Source: CAZSAK01 sp964605155
GTDB lineage: Bacteria; Pseudomonadota; Gammaproteobacteria; SZUA-140
DNA: 64,000 bases
Direction: 5' to 3'
Assembly (NCBI GenBank): GCA_964605155.1
Contig: CAZSAK010000013.1
Span: 15,785-79,784, forward strand
Shown: positions 53,917-62,361 of the stretch, one piece after another
How positions within the stretch are numbered: the stretch's first letter is position 1
How the letters are laid out: every line of letters starts with the position of its first letter
Program-made: the position numbers and the translations under genes
Notes under the pieces: model-generated
What the model saw: the letters and a program-made list of their open reading frames with translations, nothing else
Told to the model about the DNA's origin: nothing
Databases searched by the model: none

Positions 53917-54085
53917 AAGACAAGGCGACTCGAAACGGTTCGGGCTTGTCTTGCAACAGAATGTGTATGTATTGAAACGGGTGTCCCGGCGATGTACCGG
54001 GATGTTGATAAACGAAGACACCGCTACCATTTATCTCAGGCAGCGGTAGATTGAAAAAGCCCTTGTTGGGCGGGATACAGATTGA
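53917..54085 (+). promoter_or_regulatory. rpsA leader with four hairpins
   Basis: Between cmk and rpsA four stems can be drawn: AAGACAAG (53917-53924)/CTTGTCTT (53945-53952); TCCCGG (53984-53989)/CCGGGA (53997-54002); ACCGCT (54020-54025)/AGCGGT (54042-54047); and GCCC (54059-54062)/GGGC (54068-54071) just before the start. E. coli S1 represses its own translation through a multi-hairpin leader with a weak Shine-Dalgarno; the same layout and the poor ribosome-binding site here suggest the same control. Confidence 0.55.
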
Positions 54086-55759
54086 ATGAGCGAAAGTTTT
54101 GCACAATTATTTGAAGAGAGTCAGGCTGAGAAGCTGATGCGTCCGGGATCTATCGTGACCGGCGAGGTTGTACAGGTGGGTTCGGACACGGTCATCGTCA
54201 ATGCCGGATTGAAATCCGAAGGCGTCATTCCGATTGAACAGTTCTACAACGATCAGGGTGTACCCGAGGTCGCGGTTGGCGACATGGTCGATGTCGCACT
54301 GGACGTGATTGAAGACGGCTATGGTGAGACAAGGCTCTCGCGTGAAAAGGCAAAACGCGCCATGTTATGGGATTTCCTGGAAGACGCCCTGCAGAAAAAG
54401 GAAAACATCAAGGGCGTTATTTCCGGCAAGGTTAAGGGCGGTTTTACGGTTGAGGTCGATGGCCTGCGTGCATTTCTCCCGGGTTCACTGGTCGATATCC
54501 GTCCGGTGCGAGACCTGTCCTACCTCGAGGGCAAGGAACTGGAATTCAAGGTGGTCAAGCTTGACCGCAAACGTAACAACGTGGTTGTTTCACGCCGCGC
54601 GGTCGTCGAGCACGAAACCAGCGCAGAACGCGAATCGCTGCTTGCCAACCTTCAGGAAGGACAGGTGGTCAAGGGTATCGTCAAGAACCTCACCGATTAC
54701 GGCGCATTCATCGATCTGGGCGGGATCGACGGTCTGCTGCATATTACCGACATGGCCTGGAAACGCGTCAAGCAACCGTCCGAGATCGTCGGCATTGGAG
54801 ATGAGATCGAGGTCAAGGTGCTGAAGTTCGACAAGGAGCGTAATCGTGTTTCGCTGGGTCTGAAGCAAATGGGCGAGGATCCGTGGGAGAACCTGACACG
54901 CAGATACCCCATCGGCGCAACGGTGTTCGGCAAGGTGACGAATATCGCGGACTATGGTTGTTTTGTCGAGATCGAGGACGGGGTCGAAGGTCTGGTACAC
55001 GTCTCCGAAATGGACTGGACGAATAAAAACATTCATCCATCCAAGGTAGTGCACCTGGGCGATGAGGTCGAGGTCAAGGTGCTGGATATCGATGAAGAAC
55101 GGCGCCGTATCTCGCTCGGCATGAAGCAGTGTCATCCCAATCCATGGGAAGAATTCGCTGCGAACCATAATAAAAACGACAAGGTTCAGGGTAGCATCAA
55201 GTCCATTACGGATTTCGGTATCTTTGTCGGTCTTGATGGTGGTATCGACGGTCTGTTGCATTTGTCCGATTTATCCTGGAACGTTTCCGGTGAAGAGGCG
55301 GTACACAATTACAAGAAGGGTGATGAGATCGAGGCGGTCATACTGGCGATAGATCCGGAACGCGAACGTATTTCACTCGGCGTAAAACAGATTGAACGTG
55401 ATCCATTTGCGAATTTTGTTGCTGAAAATCCCAAGGGCAGTATTGTCAAAGGCCTGGTGAGCGAAGTGGATGCCAAGGGCGCCGTCGTAACATTGGGCGA
55501 GGGAGTCGAGGGGCAACTGAAGGCCTCCGAGCTGAGCCGGGAACGCGTTGAAGATGCGCGCACTGTATTGAGTCAGGGTGATGAAGTTGAGGCGAGATTC
55601 GTTGGCGTGGATCGCAAGAATCGCGCGATAATGCTGTCTGTAAAGGCTAAAGAAGAGTATGATGAGGCGGAAGCCGTTAAGGAATACAGCAGCAATGCGT
55701 CCGATTCCGGCTCGACTTCATTGGGAGATCTCATAAAAGAACAAATGAATAATTCCTGA
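54086..55759 (+). CDS. rpsA: 30S ribosomal protein S1
   Basis: RNA-binding ribosomal protein that brings structured mRNA to the 30S subunit. 557 residues, the same length as E. coli S1, with six S1 OB-fold repeats. Repeats 3 to 6 are easy to see from the recurring pattern NLTDYGAFIDLGGIDGLLHITDM, IADYGCFVEIEDGVEGLVHVSEM and similar segments. S2, which anchors S1, is encoded at the other end of the window. Confidence 0.98.
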   Translation: MSESFAQLFEESQAEKLMRPGSIVTGEVVQVGSDTVIVNAGLKSEGVIPIEQFYNDQGVPEVAVGDMVDVALDVIEDGYGETRLSREKAKRAMLWDFLEDALQKKENIKGVISGKVKGGFTVEVDGLRAFLPGSLVDIRPVRDLSYLEGKELEFKVVKLDRKRNNVVVSRRAVVEHETSAERESLLANLQEGQVVKGIVKNLTDYGAFIDLGGIDGLLHITDMAWKRVKQPSEIVGIGDEIEVKVLKFDKERNRVSLGLKQMGEDPWENLTRRYPIGATVFGKVTNIADYGCFVEIEDGVEGLVHVSEMDWTNKNIHPSKVVHLGDEVEVKVLDIDEERRRISLGMKQCHPNPWEEFAANHNKNDKVQGSIKSITDFGIFVGLDGGIDGLLHLSDLSWNVSGEEAVHNYKKGDEIEAVILAIDPERERISLGVKQIERDPFANFVAENPKGSIVKGLVSEVDAKGAVVTLGEGVEGQLKASELSRERVEDARTVLSQGDEVEARFVGVDRKNRAIMLSVKAKEEYDEAEAVKEYSSNASDSGSTSLGDLIKEQMNNS

Positions 55760-55900
55760 TACGAATGATTCCATCTTGCAAGTCGGGGTGACGAGGCGAC
55801 ACACGCCGACATTCAGTGTATCGGGGAGCTTGTTTTAACGGATTCTTGTGAATTCAACCTGGTGTGAATTCATGGAGTAATACAATTTGCTCATGTAATC

Positions 55901-55928
55901 TTGTTTTACTTCAAGATGAACATATAGC
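55901..55928 (+). promoter_or_regulatory. Possible ihfB promoter
   Basis: TTGTTT (55901-55906), a 16-base spacer and TATAGC (55923-55928), 52 bases before ihfB in a 221-base spacer after rpsA. The spacer also holds an imperfect stem GTCGGGGTG (55782-55790)/CACGCCGAC (55802-55810) after the rpsA stop, without a T run. A weak match to consensus, so tentative. Confidence 0.35.
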
Positions 55929-55980
55929 AGATTGGGCAGAGGGATGTTGTCGGAAATTTTGTGTATTCGGGGCGTGAATA

Positions 55981-56280
55981 ATGACTAAATCTGAACTAAT
56001 CGAAATAATTACACAAAAGCAGAAGCACTTGTCGTATAAGGATATTGAGTTTGCGGTAAAAACCATGATTGAGCAAATGGCGCAGTCATTGGCAAGCGGG
56101 GAGCGGATTGAAATCAGGGGGTTCGGGAGTTTTTCATTACATTACCGTCCGCCGCGGCTGGGAAGAAATCCCAAGACCGGAGAACCCGTTCCTCTGTCCG
56201 GCAAATCCGTTCCTCATTTCAAGCCGGGCAAGGAATTGCGCGAGCGCGTTAACACAAGTATTCAAGAAATCATTGAGTGA
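55981..56280 (+). CDS. ihfB: Integration host factor subunit beta
   Basis: DNA-bending nucleoid protein, partner of IhfA. 99 residues. The start MTKSELIEIITQKQ and the middle RIEIRGFGSFSLHYRPPRLGRNPKTGEPV match IHF-beta, with the intercalating Pro in the GRNPKTGEPV arm. The place after rpsA is the usual one and favours ihfB over hupB. Confidence 0.97.
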   Translation: MTKSELIEIITQKQKHLSYKDIEFAVKTMIEQMAQSLASGERIEIRGFGSFSLHYRPPRLGRNPKTGEPVPLSGKSVPHFKPGKELRERVNTSIQEIIE

Positions 56281-56364
56281 CGCCTGATTAGGCGATCTCA
56301 TACTTGCTGCTGCAGCGGCAATCATCGATAATGATGTAAAGCTGCAGTTTAAGACGAGATCAAC

Positions 56365-56658
56365 ATGACACGTGTCATCGGCCTGATTTTTATTCTTGTT
56401 GTACTGGTGTTCGGATTGACCTTCGGGATCATGAACGCCGAATCCGTTCAAATCGACTACTATTTCGGCATTGGCCAAATGCCCTTATCCCTAATCCTTG
56501 TCATCGCTTTTGTCGTCGGGGCACTGTTCGGTGCCGTGGTTAACGTAGGCATGATTCTGAAATTGAAACGTCAAATCTTCAAACTTCGCAAAGAAGTCAG
56601 GGTTACTGAAAAAGAAGTAAGAAATCTGCGGGCCTTGCCTATAAAAGACAAGCATTAA
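56365..56658 (+). CDS. lapA: Lipopolysaccharide assembly protein LapA
   Basis: Small inner-membrane protein linked to LapB. 97 residues with two membrane helices (about 5-22, GLIFILVVLVFGLTFGIM, and about 40-63) joined by NAESVQIDYYFG, then a charged coiled C-terminus. DUF1049 family. It is 2 bases from lapB. The LapAB pair controls LPS level in E. coli by delivering LpxC to FtsH. Confidence 0.93.
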   Translation: MTRVIGLIFILVVLVFGLTFGIMNAESVQIDYYFGIGQMPLSLILVIAFVVGALFGAVVNVGMILKLKRQIFKLRKEVRVTEKEVRNLRALPIKDKH

Positions 56659-56660
56659 TC

Positions 56661-57836
56661 ATGGTTCAGGAATTGTTGTTGTGGCTGTTACTGCCAGTTG
56701 CGGCCGCATCCGGCTGGATCATGGCGCGACGCAGCATGCGGCGTGAACAACGCCATACATCGGATATTCCCCCGGCCTATTTCAAGGGCATCAACTATTT
56801 TCTGAATGAACAACCCGATAAAGCAATCGAGGTCTTCATCAGGATGCTGGAGGTCGACAGTGACACCGTCGAGACCCATCTGGCCCTGGGCAATCTTTTT
56901 CGCCGCCGGGGTGAGGTCGACAGGGCTATCCGCATCCATCAGAATCTGATCGCCAGGCCGTCGCTGCGCAGGGAACAAAGAAGTCAGGCCCTGCTTGAAC
57001 TCGGGCAGGATTACATGCAGGCGGGACTGCTTGACCGCGCCGAAAACCTGTTAAACGAACTGGTCGAACTGGGCGATCATGTCATACCGGCGCTGGGTCT
57101 GCTGAAGGATATCTACGAGCAGGAAAAGGAATGGGACAGGGCCATCGTCGTCGTACAGAAACTTGAAAACGGTACCCAGAACAGCTACCGGGAGATCATC
57201 GCCAATTATTACTGTGAGCTGGCCGAACAGGCAATCCAGGCCAACGACCAGCCACGCGCGAAGAGCCTGATCAAACAAGCCCTTGCAACCGATTTTAACT
57301 GCGTCAGGGCGAGCATCCTGCAGGGTTATGTGCATCAGATGACCGGTGATCACAAGGCAGCCATCAAGTCATTGAAACGTGTCGAGCAGCAGAATGCTGA
57401 ATACCTGTCGGAGATCGTCGAACCGTTGTATGAGAGTTATTCAAAACTGGGCAGGTTGGCGGAACTGCTCGATTACTTGAAAGTTGCCCTGAACAAACAG
57501 CAGGCTATCCAGCCGGTGTTATTATTCGTCGACTATCTACGCCGGCAGGAAGGGGATTCCCGCGCCCGGGAATTTTTAACGGATTATCTGATGCAGCATC
57601 CGTCGCTGCGGGGGCTTGCGCACCTGATCGATTTACAGCATGGACACAGTCAGGTCGAAGGAGAACACAGCCTGGATGATATCAAAAACATTATCGATAA
57701 GTTACTCGAAAACAGCCCATTATATTGCTGTAATCATTGCGGATTTTCAGGCAGGGTTTTGCACTGGCAGTGTCCGAGTTGCCGCTGCTGGAATTGTATC
57801 AAGCCTGTGCAGGGCAGCATGTTCTTGAAGACCTGA
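56661..57836 (+). CDS. lapB: Lipopolysaccharide assembly protein LapB
   Basis: 391 residues (E. coli 389). An N-terminal membrane anchor (about 2-21) is followed by TPR repeats (about 35-330; FKGINYFLNEQPDKAIEVF, HLALGNLFRRRGEVDRAIRIHQ) and a C-terminal rubredoxin-like metal site with CNHC (357-360) and CPSC (371-374). In E. coli LapB recruits LpxC for proteolysis. The stop overlaps the pyrF start (TGATG). lpxC itself is not in the window, but lpxA, lpxB and lpxD are. Confidence 0.95.
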   Translation: MVQELLLWLLLPVAAASGWIMARRSMRREQRHTSDIPPAYFKGINYFLNEQPDKAIEVFIRMLEVDSDTVETHLALGNLFRRRGEVDRAIRIHQNLIARPSLRREQRSQALLELGQDYMQAGLLDRAENLLNELVELGDHVIPALGLLKDIYEQEKEWDRAIVVVQKLENGTQNSYREIIANYYCELAEQAIQANDQPRAKSLIKQALATDFNCVRASILQGYVHQMTGDHKAAIKSLKRVEQQNAEYLSEIVEPLYESYSKLGRLAELLDYLKVALNKQQAIQPVLLFVDYLRRQEGDSRAREFLTDYLMQHPSLRGLAHLIDLQHGHSQVEGEHSLDDIKNIIDKLLENSPLYCCNHCGFSGRVLHWQCPSCRCWNCIKPVQGSMFLKT

Positions 57837-58558
57837 TGGTTGCGAAAACGGACAACCACAAACGGATCATAGTCGCGCTGGATTTTGCGCGGGAAGAAGA
57901 TGCGTTATCGATGATCAAGCATCTCGACCCAGACACATGCCGGGTCAAGATCGGCAAGGAATTGTTTACCCGCTGTGGTCCGGTGCTGGTCGAGAAGATT
58001 GCACATGCCGGTTTCGATGTGTTTCTTGACCTTAAATTTCATGATATCCCCCATACCGTCGCCCGGGCCTGTATTGCCGCGGCGGAACTGGGCGTATGGA
58101 TGATTAACGTACATGCGCTGGGAGGCCGTGCAATGATGCAGGGCGCCAGAGAGGCGCTGGAAACGGTAAGCCATCGTCCATTGCTGATCGGTGTGACCAT
58201 CCTGACCAGTATGGACGATCAGGATGTTCAGGAAATCGGTTTGTCCGGTAAGGCTGCTGACAATGCCGTGCGGTTGGCGGATCTTGTATATCGATCGGGC
58301 CTTGACGGGGTAGTGTGTTCACCGCAGGAAGTTGGAGTATTGCGCCGGTCTATCGGTACGGATTTTGTGCTTGTAACTCCGGGCATTAGACCACAAAATT
58401 CACAACAGGATGACCAGAAACGGATCATGACACCGGCCGAAGCCATAAGGGCGGGCGCGGATTACCTGGTGATCGGCCGCCCGATCACGGCTGCAGCGGA
58501 TCCCGGGGACGCCCTTCAGGCGTTGCAAACAGAAGTCGAAAACGCTTTCACAGCTTGA
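57836..58558 (+). CDS. pyrF: Orotidine 5'-phosphate decarboxylase
   Basis: Last step of UMP synthesis. The start at ATG 57836 overlaps the lapB stop by one base and gives 240 residues beginning MVAKTDNHKRIIVALDF; a longer frame from 57737 overlaps lapB and is rejected. The catalytic block FLDLKFHDIPHTV has Lys at 67 with both Asp residues. GIRPQNSQQDDQKRIMTP and DYLVIGRPIT complete the site. Confidence 0.96.
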   Translation: MVAKTDNHKRIIVALDFAREEDALSMIKHLDPDTCRVKIGKELFTRCGPVLVEKIAHAGFDVFLDLKFHDIPHTVARACIAAAELGVWMINVHALGGRAMMQGAREALETVSHRPLLIGVTILTSMDDQDVQEIGLSGKAADNAVRLADLVYRSGLDGVVCSPQEVGVLRRSIGTDFVLVTPGIRPQNSQQDDQKRIMTPAEAIRAGADYLVIGRPITAAADPGDALQALQTEVENAFTA

Positions 58559-58659
58559 CGTGTAAATGGGCTGTGATACGCTTGCGGTGTGGTTTTTAGG
58601 AGGATATCCATCTTCTTGGATCATACATTCAATATCAATAATTATGGGAGAATAAAACT

Positions 58660-58953
58660 ATGTCATTTTTACGTAAATTATTTCTGGTTTTGGCACTGGC
58701 CATTGCGCCATTTGTTGCCTTTGCCGATTCTGATCATATCAATATCAATACCGCCGATGAAGCAACTCTGGCGTCTATCGACGGTGTAGGTGAAATGAAG
58801 GCCAAGGAGATCATCAGCTATCGCGATCAAAACGGACCCTTCAAGTCTGTCAAGGATCTGTTGAACGTGAAAGGTATCGGTGAGTCTATCCTTGAAAACA
58901 ACAAGGATCGTCTGACCGTTGGTGAAAAGGGTGATTCCGACTCATCGATGTAA
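58660..58953 (+). CDS. Exported helix-hairpin-helix protein (ComEA-like)
   Basis: 97 residues. Signal peptide of about 22 residues (MSFLRKLFLVLALAIAPFVAFA). The mature part starts with ININTADEATLASIDGVGEMKAKEII and continues NGPFKSVKDLLNVKGIGESIL, two helix-hairpin-helix units as in the DNA receptor ComEA. The membrane anchor of Gram-positive ComEA is absent, as in most Gram-negative homologues, so it should be periplasmic. A role in DNA uptake is possible but not shown; other competence genes are not here. Confidence 0.88.
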   Translation: MSFLRKLFLVLALAIAPFVAFADSDHININTADEATLASIDGVGEMKAKEIISYRDQNGPFKSVKDLLNVKGIGESILENNKDRLTVGEKGDSDSSM

Positions 58954-59010
58954 TTCAGGATTGTTCAAAACCTAATATAAATATAAAACGTGTAGTTTAA
59001 TTCCAAATCA

Positions 59011-59042
59011 AAACTGCCTTGTGAGAACAAGGCAGTTTTTTT
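59011..59042 (+). terminator. Strong Rho-independent terminator
   Basis: AAACTGCCTTGT (59011-59022), a GAGA tetraloop and ACAAGGCAGTTT (59027-59038) form a perfect 12-bp stem followed by T residues to 59042. It ends the HHH-protein transcript and isolates the polysaccharide locus that follows. Confidence 0.92.
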
Positions 59043-59118
59043 AATTTATCTAAGAGCGTCACATACTGTATCAAGCTGATAACCTCAGCGTACGCCGATG
59101 CACCCCAGGGGAGACGGG

Positions 59119-60180
59119 ATGGCAATAGAAAGACAAGAACCCCACGAACTAATGATGCGACAACCGGGCCATATACAGGCCTACTATCATGAAGATGAGA
59201 TCAGCCTTGTTGATCTGTTTATCGTACTATATAAACATAAGACATTAATCGCGATTATATTTCTGCTGTGTACTGCCGGTGGTGTCTTTTACGCGTTAAC
59301 CAAGCCAATATTATATACCTATTCCACTTCCATCGAGATCGCCAGGGGCACCAGTGGCCTGATTGAAGAACCCGAGACGGTCCTGGCCAAACTACAGGAA
59401 AGCTATATCGATTATGTATTGCAGCAATATAACAAAGATAATCCACAGGATCCTGAAAAGATAAAAATAACCGCAAAGGTACCCAGGCAGAGTGACATCG
59501 TTGTGCTGGAAAGTATTGGTACGGAAGAAATGGCGGATATCCACCATCAGTTACATCAAGAGGTCGTTGACAAACTGAGTGAGGATCATGGCCGGATGAT
59601 TGCAGTCATGAAACGGGCGCTGGATGCAGAACAGCGCCATGCAAAAAATAAATTGAGTGAACTGGAGGACCAGGCCGCACTCCTCAAGGTACAGGAAGAC
59701 AGGATAGGTGAAAATGCAAAACTACTCAAATCCCAGATTATAGATGTGCGTAAACTGATTGACGAGTCCAGAAAGAACAGGAAGCAGTCCGTGAATGAAG
59801 TAACTGGTGAGGCCAAGGCCATGACGTTATTACTTATCGATAACGAGATCCAGCAGTACCAGAGACGACTGTCAGACCTGGAAGAACAGCTTGCAATAGG
59901 CCTGGAAAATGACCGTGATGAATTGCGTATCAACCTGGCGGATAACCTGCGTGCCCAGGATGAACAACGTGAAAAGATCCAGGATACCGTTGCCAAGATC
60001 TCTGAGATCAGGCAGACACGGGCCATGACGCCTACTATGAGATCTTTAGAACCAATAAGTACTGGACGTAAAGAAATCATACTCACAGCAGGGTTGCTAG
60101 GCTTATTCATAGGATTGATAGCAACTTTTTTTGTTGAGTTTATTAAAAAGGCCAGAGAACAACTCCAGGTAATGAAATAA
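59119..60180 (+). CDS. Wzz-type chain-length determinant / polysaccharide co-polymerase
   Basis: 353 residues from ATG 59119 (GGGGAG 5 bases upstream; an ATG at 59098 is less well placed). A short cytoplasmic N-terminus with EISLVDLFIVLYKHKTLI leads into the first membrane helix (about 40-60). A long periplasmic coiled-coil domain (about 160-300) follows, then a second helix near the end (EIILTAGLLGLFIGLIATFFV). No tyrosine kinase domain is attached. The usual Pro-rich motif before the second helix is only weakly present. It should set the chain length of the surface polysaccharide made by the genes that follow. Confidence 0.88.
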   Translation: MAIERQEPHELMMRQPGHIQAYYHEDEISLVDLFIVLYKHKTLIAIIFLLCTAGGVFYALTKPILYTYSTSIEIARGTSGLIEEPETVLAKLQESYIDYVLQQYNKDNPQDPEKIKITAKVPRQSDIVVLESIGTEEMADIHHQLHQEVVDKLSEDHGRMIAVMKRALDAEQRHAKNKLSELEDQAALLKVQEDRIGENAKLLKSQIIDVRKLIDESRKNRKQSVNEVTGEAKAMTLLLIDNEIQQYQRRLSDLEEQLAIGLENDRDELRINLADNLRAQDEQREKIQDTVAKISEIRQTRAMTPTMRSLEPISTGRKEIILTAGLLGLFIGLIATFFVEFIKKAREQLQVMK

Positions 60181-60252
60181 GCTTAGATTTAAGGAAATAT
60201 GGTTGTTGATATTATCGGAATATATTTATTTTATAAGCATTAAATCTCAATA

Positions 60253-61746
60253 ATGATTATCCAGCCAGTCATCTTATCCGGTGGTTCCGGTACACGCCTG
60301 TGGCCCTTATCCCGCGAGCACTATCCAAAACAGCTACTGGCACCCTTTGGTGAATTTACTCTTCTTCAGGCAACTCTCAAGCGGCTTGAGGGATTACAGT
60401 CAAGGGGTGGCAATATTTTTAAGGACACGATTGATGTGTCCGATCCGATAATCATCTGTAATGAAGAACACCGGTTTCTGGTTGCAGAACAGATAAGACA
60501 GCTGAATATTGTACCGAGTTCTTTGATATTAGAGCCCGTCGGACGGAATACTGCTCCAGCCTTAACGCTCGCAGCCTTGCAATCAATAAATAGTGGAGAG
60601 AATCATGTGTTGCTAGTAATGCCAGCAGATCACCTGATTCAGGATAAAACCAAATTTCATGACGCAGTCTTAAGTGGTGCTCGATTAGCAAATCAAGGTG
60701 TTATTGTAACCTTCGGTATTGTGCCAGCCAGACCAGAGACAGGATATGGTTATATAAAAGTTGGTAAGGAGATAACAAGTGAAGGAAAACAGTTACCGGC
60801 AAAAGGCTACAACATTAGTGAATTTGTAGAGAAGCCCGATGCAGGTACAGCAGCAGAATATTTAGAATCGAAACAGTACTTATGGAATAGTGGTATCTTT
60901 ATGGTTCAATCGAAGGTGTGGCTCGATAAAGTCGGCAAGTTTAACGAGGAAATGTTGGTTGCCTGCACAAATGCCTATTCACAAGGACAGACAGACGGTG
61001 AATTTTATCGGATTGACAGATCAAGCTTTGAGCGATGTCCCAGTGATTCAATAGATTACGCCGTGATGGAAAGGATCACTCAAGATAATAGTGATAGAAT
61101 ACAATCGGCCGTTATCCCTCTGGATGCAGGCTGGTCGGATGTGGGCGCCTGGTCGAGTTTGTGGGATATTATACCAAAAGATTCCCAAGGCAATATCATC
61201 AAAGGAGATGTCATCACGCATGAAACGCATAATTCCTTAATGTATTCAGAAAATAGACTTATGGCAGGGATCGGGCTTGATGATATTATCGCGATTGAAA
61301 CAGCCGATGCTGTAATGATCGTACATAAAGATCATGCTCAGGATGTAAAACAAATTGTTAGCCGACTCAAACTAAATGGTAGGAACGAGCATAAAGCTCA
61401 CCGGCGGGTACACAGGCCATGGGGGGATTATGAAGGTATCGATATCGGTGCACGATATCAGGTCAAGCGCATTACTGTGAAACCAGGCGCGTCACTATCA
61501 TTACAAATGCATCATCACCGAGCAGAACACTGGGTAGTTGTCAAAGGAACAGCAAAGGTAACCAGAGGAGAAGAAGTGTTTTTGCTGAGTGAAAATGAAT
61601 CCACCTATATTCCTATTAGCGTAAAACACCGGCTGGAAAACCCGGGTTCATTACCTCTTGAGATCATCGAGGTACAATCAGGAAGTTATTTAGGGGAGGA
61701 TGATATCGTACGTTTCGATGACGTCTATGGCAGATTAGAAAAGTAA
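60253..61746 (+). CDS. manC: Mannose-1-phosphate guanylyltransferase / mannose-6-phosphate isomerase
   Basis: Bifunctional enzyme supplying GDP-mannose for polysaccharide. 497 residues. The nucleotidyltransferase domain opens with GGSGTRLWPLSREHYPKQ (10-27) and has EFVEKPDAGTA and DAGWSDVGAWSSLW. The C-terminal cupin isomerase domain has VHRPWGDYEGID, VKPGASLSLQMHHHRAEHWVVV and the ENESTYIPI segment. It suggests the polysaccharide contains mannose or a GDP-mannose-derived sugar. Base composition is already more AT-rich than in the housekeeping genes. Confidence 0.96.
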   Translation: MIIQPVILSGGSGTRLWPLSREHYPKQLLAPFGEFTLLQATLKRLEGLQSRGGNIFKDTIDVSDPIIICNEEHRFLVAEQIRQLNIVPSSLILEPVGRNTAPALTLAALQSINSGENHVLLVMPADHLIQDKTKFHDAVLSGARLANQGVIVTFGIVPARPETGYGYIKVGKEITSEGKQLPAKGYNISEFVEKPDAGTAAEYLESKQYLWNSGIFMVQSKVWLDKVGKFNEEMLVACTNAYSQGQTDGEFYRIDRSSFERCPSDSIDYAVMERITQDNSDRIQSAVIPLDAGWSDVGAWSSLWDIIPKDSQGNIIKGDVITHETHNSLMYSENRLMAGIGLDDIIAIETADAVMIVHKDHAQDVKQIVSRLKLNGRNEHKAHRRVHRPWGDYEGIDIGARYQVKRITVKPGASLSLQMHHHRAEHWVVVKGTAKVTRGEEVFLLSENESTYIPISVKHRLENPGSLPLEIIEVQSGSYLGEDDIVRFDDVYGRLEK

Positions 61747-61817
61747 AGTCATTATTCAATTATTTCGAGTGTTAGCGAGATATCGTTGTATAACCATCTG
61801 ATTAACCTTCATCTCAA

Positions 61818-61873
61818 TTGACATACAATTAATGCTCTGTTCTAATTCACTCCGTTCAATAGTTGAACGGAGT
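61818..61873 (+). promoter_or_regulatory. Promoter with perfect dyad operator / RBS-masking hairpin
   Basis: TTGACA (61818-61823, perfect -35), a 17-base spacer and TCTAAT (61841-61846, one mismatch). Immediately after lies ACTCCGTTCAA (61849-61859), TAG, TTGAACGGAGT (61863-61873): a perfect 11-bp inverted repeat over the expected transcription start. The right arm includes GGAG (61869-61872), the ribosome-binding site 6 bases before the ATG at 61879. So the element can be an operator in DNA and a hairpin hiding the ribosome-binding site in RNA. Confidence 0.8.
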
Positions 61874-61878
61874 GGATA

Positions 61879-62244
61879 ATGCCCCACCTTACAGATGAAA
61901 TACGCTATAAGCTTTTGAAATTTCTAGAAAGTGATCCTAATATCAGTCAACGTCAATTATCAGACGCTTTAGGTGTGAGTTTAGGAAAGACTAACTACTG
62001 TATTAAGGCGCTCGTTGAAAAAGGCCTGATCAAAGTTAAAAATTTTCGTAATAATCAAAATAAACTAGGTTATCTATACTTACTTACTGCTCAAGGACTG
62101 GAAGACAAGGCAAAAGTAACAGTCCGTTACATGATGTACAAGATCAGTGAATATGAGCAATTAGAAAGAGAAATCGTCCAGTTAAAACGTGAAGTAGCTA
62201 AGAGCAACTTGGGCACATGTGATGATGTGGAGATAGGAGCGTGA
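61879..62244 (+). CDS. MarR-family EPS-associated transcriptional regulator
   Basis: 121 residues. A winged helix-turn-helix is visible at about 5-75: EIRYKLLKFLESDPNISQRQLSDALGVSLGKTNYCIKALVEKGLIKVKNF. A wing (NNQNKLGYLYLLTAQG) follows, then a C-terminal coiled coil (about 95-112, EYEQLEREIVQLKREVAK) for dimerisation. This short architecture matches regulators found in exopolysaccharide loci of environmental proteobacteria. The dyad directly before the gene suggests autoregulation. No ligand pocket residues can be named. Confidence 0.9.
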   Translation: MPHLTDEIRYKLLKFLESDPNISQRQLSDALGVSLGKTNYCIKALVEKGLIKVKNFRNNQNKLGYLYLLTAQGLEDKAKVTVRYMMYKISEYEQLEREIVQLKREVAKSNLGTCDDVEIGA

Positions 62245-62361
62245 CTTATAAATATTAATATAGAATCCTATCTGGTAGTGGCTTAGTAAATACTTAACTA
62301 TACCATTAAATTATCACAGAAATATTATTAATACAAATACACCTCATAAAGAAAGTTAGAT

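Noticed and set aside
55782..55810. Terminator after rpsA
   Set aside because: The stem has a mismatch and no following T run, so it is not called as a terminator.
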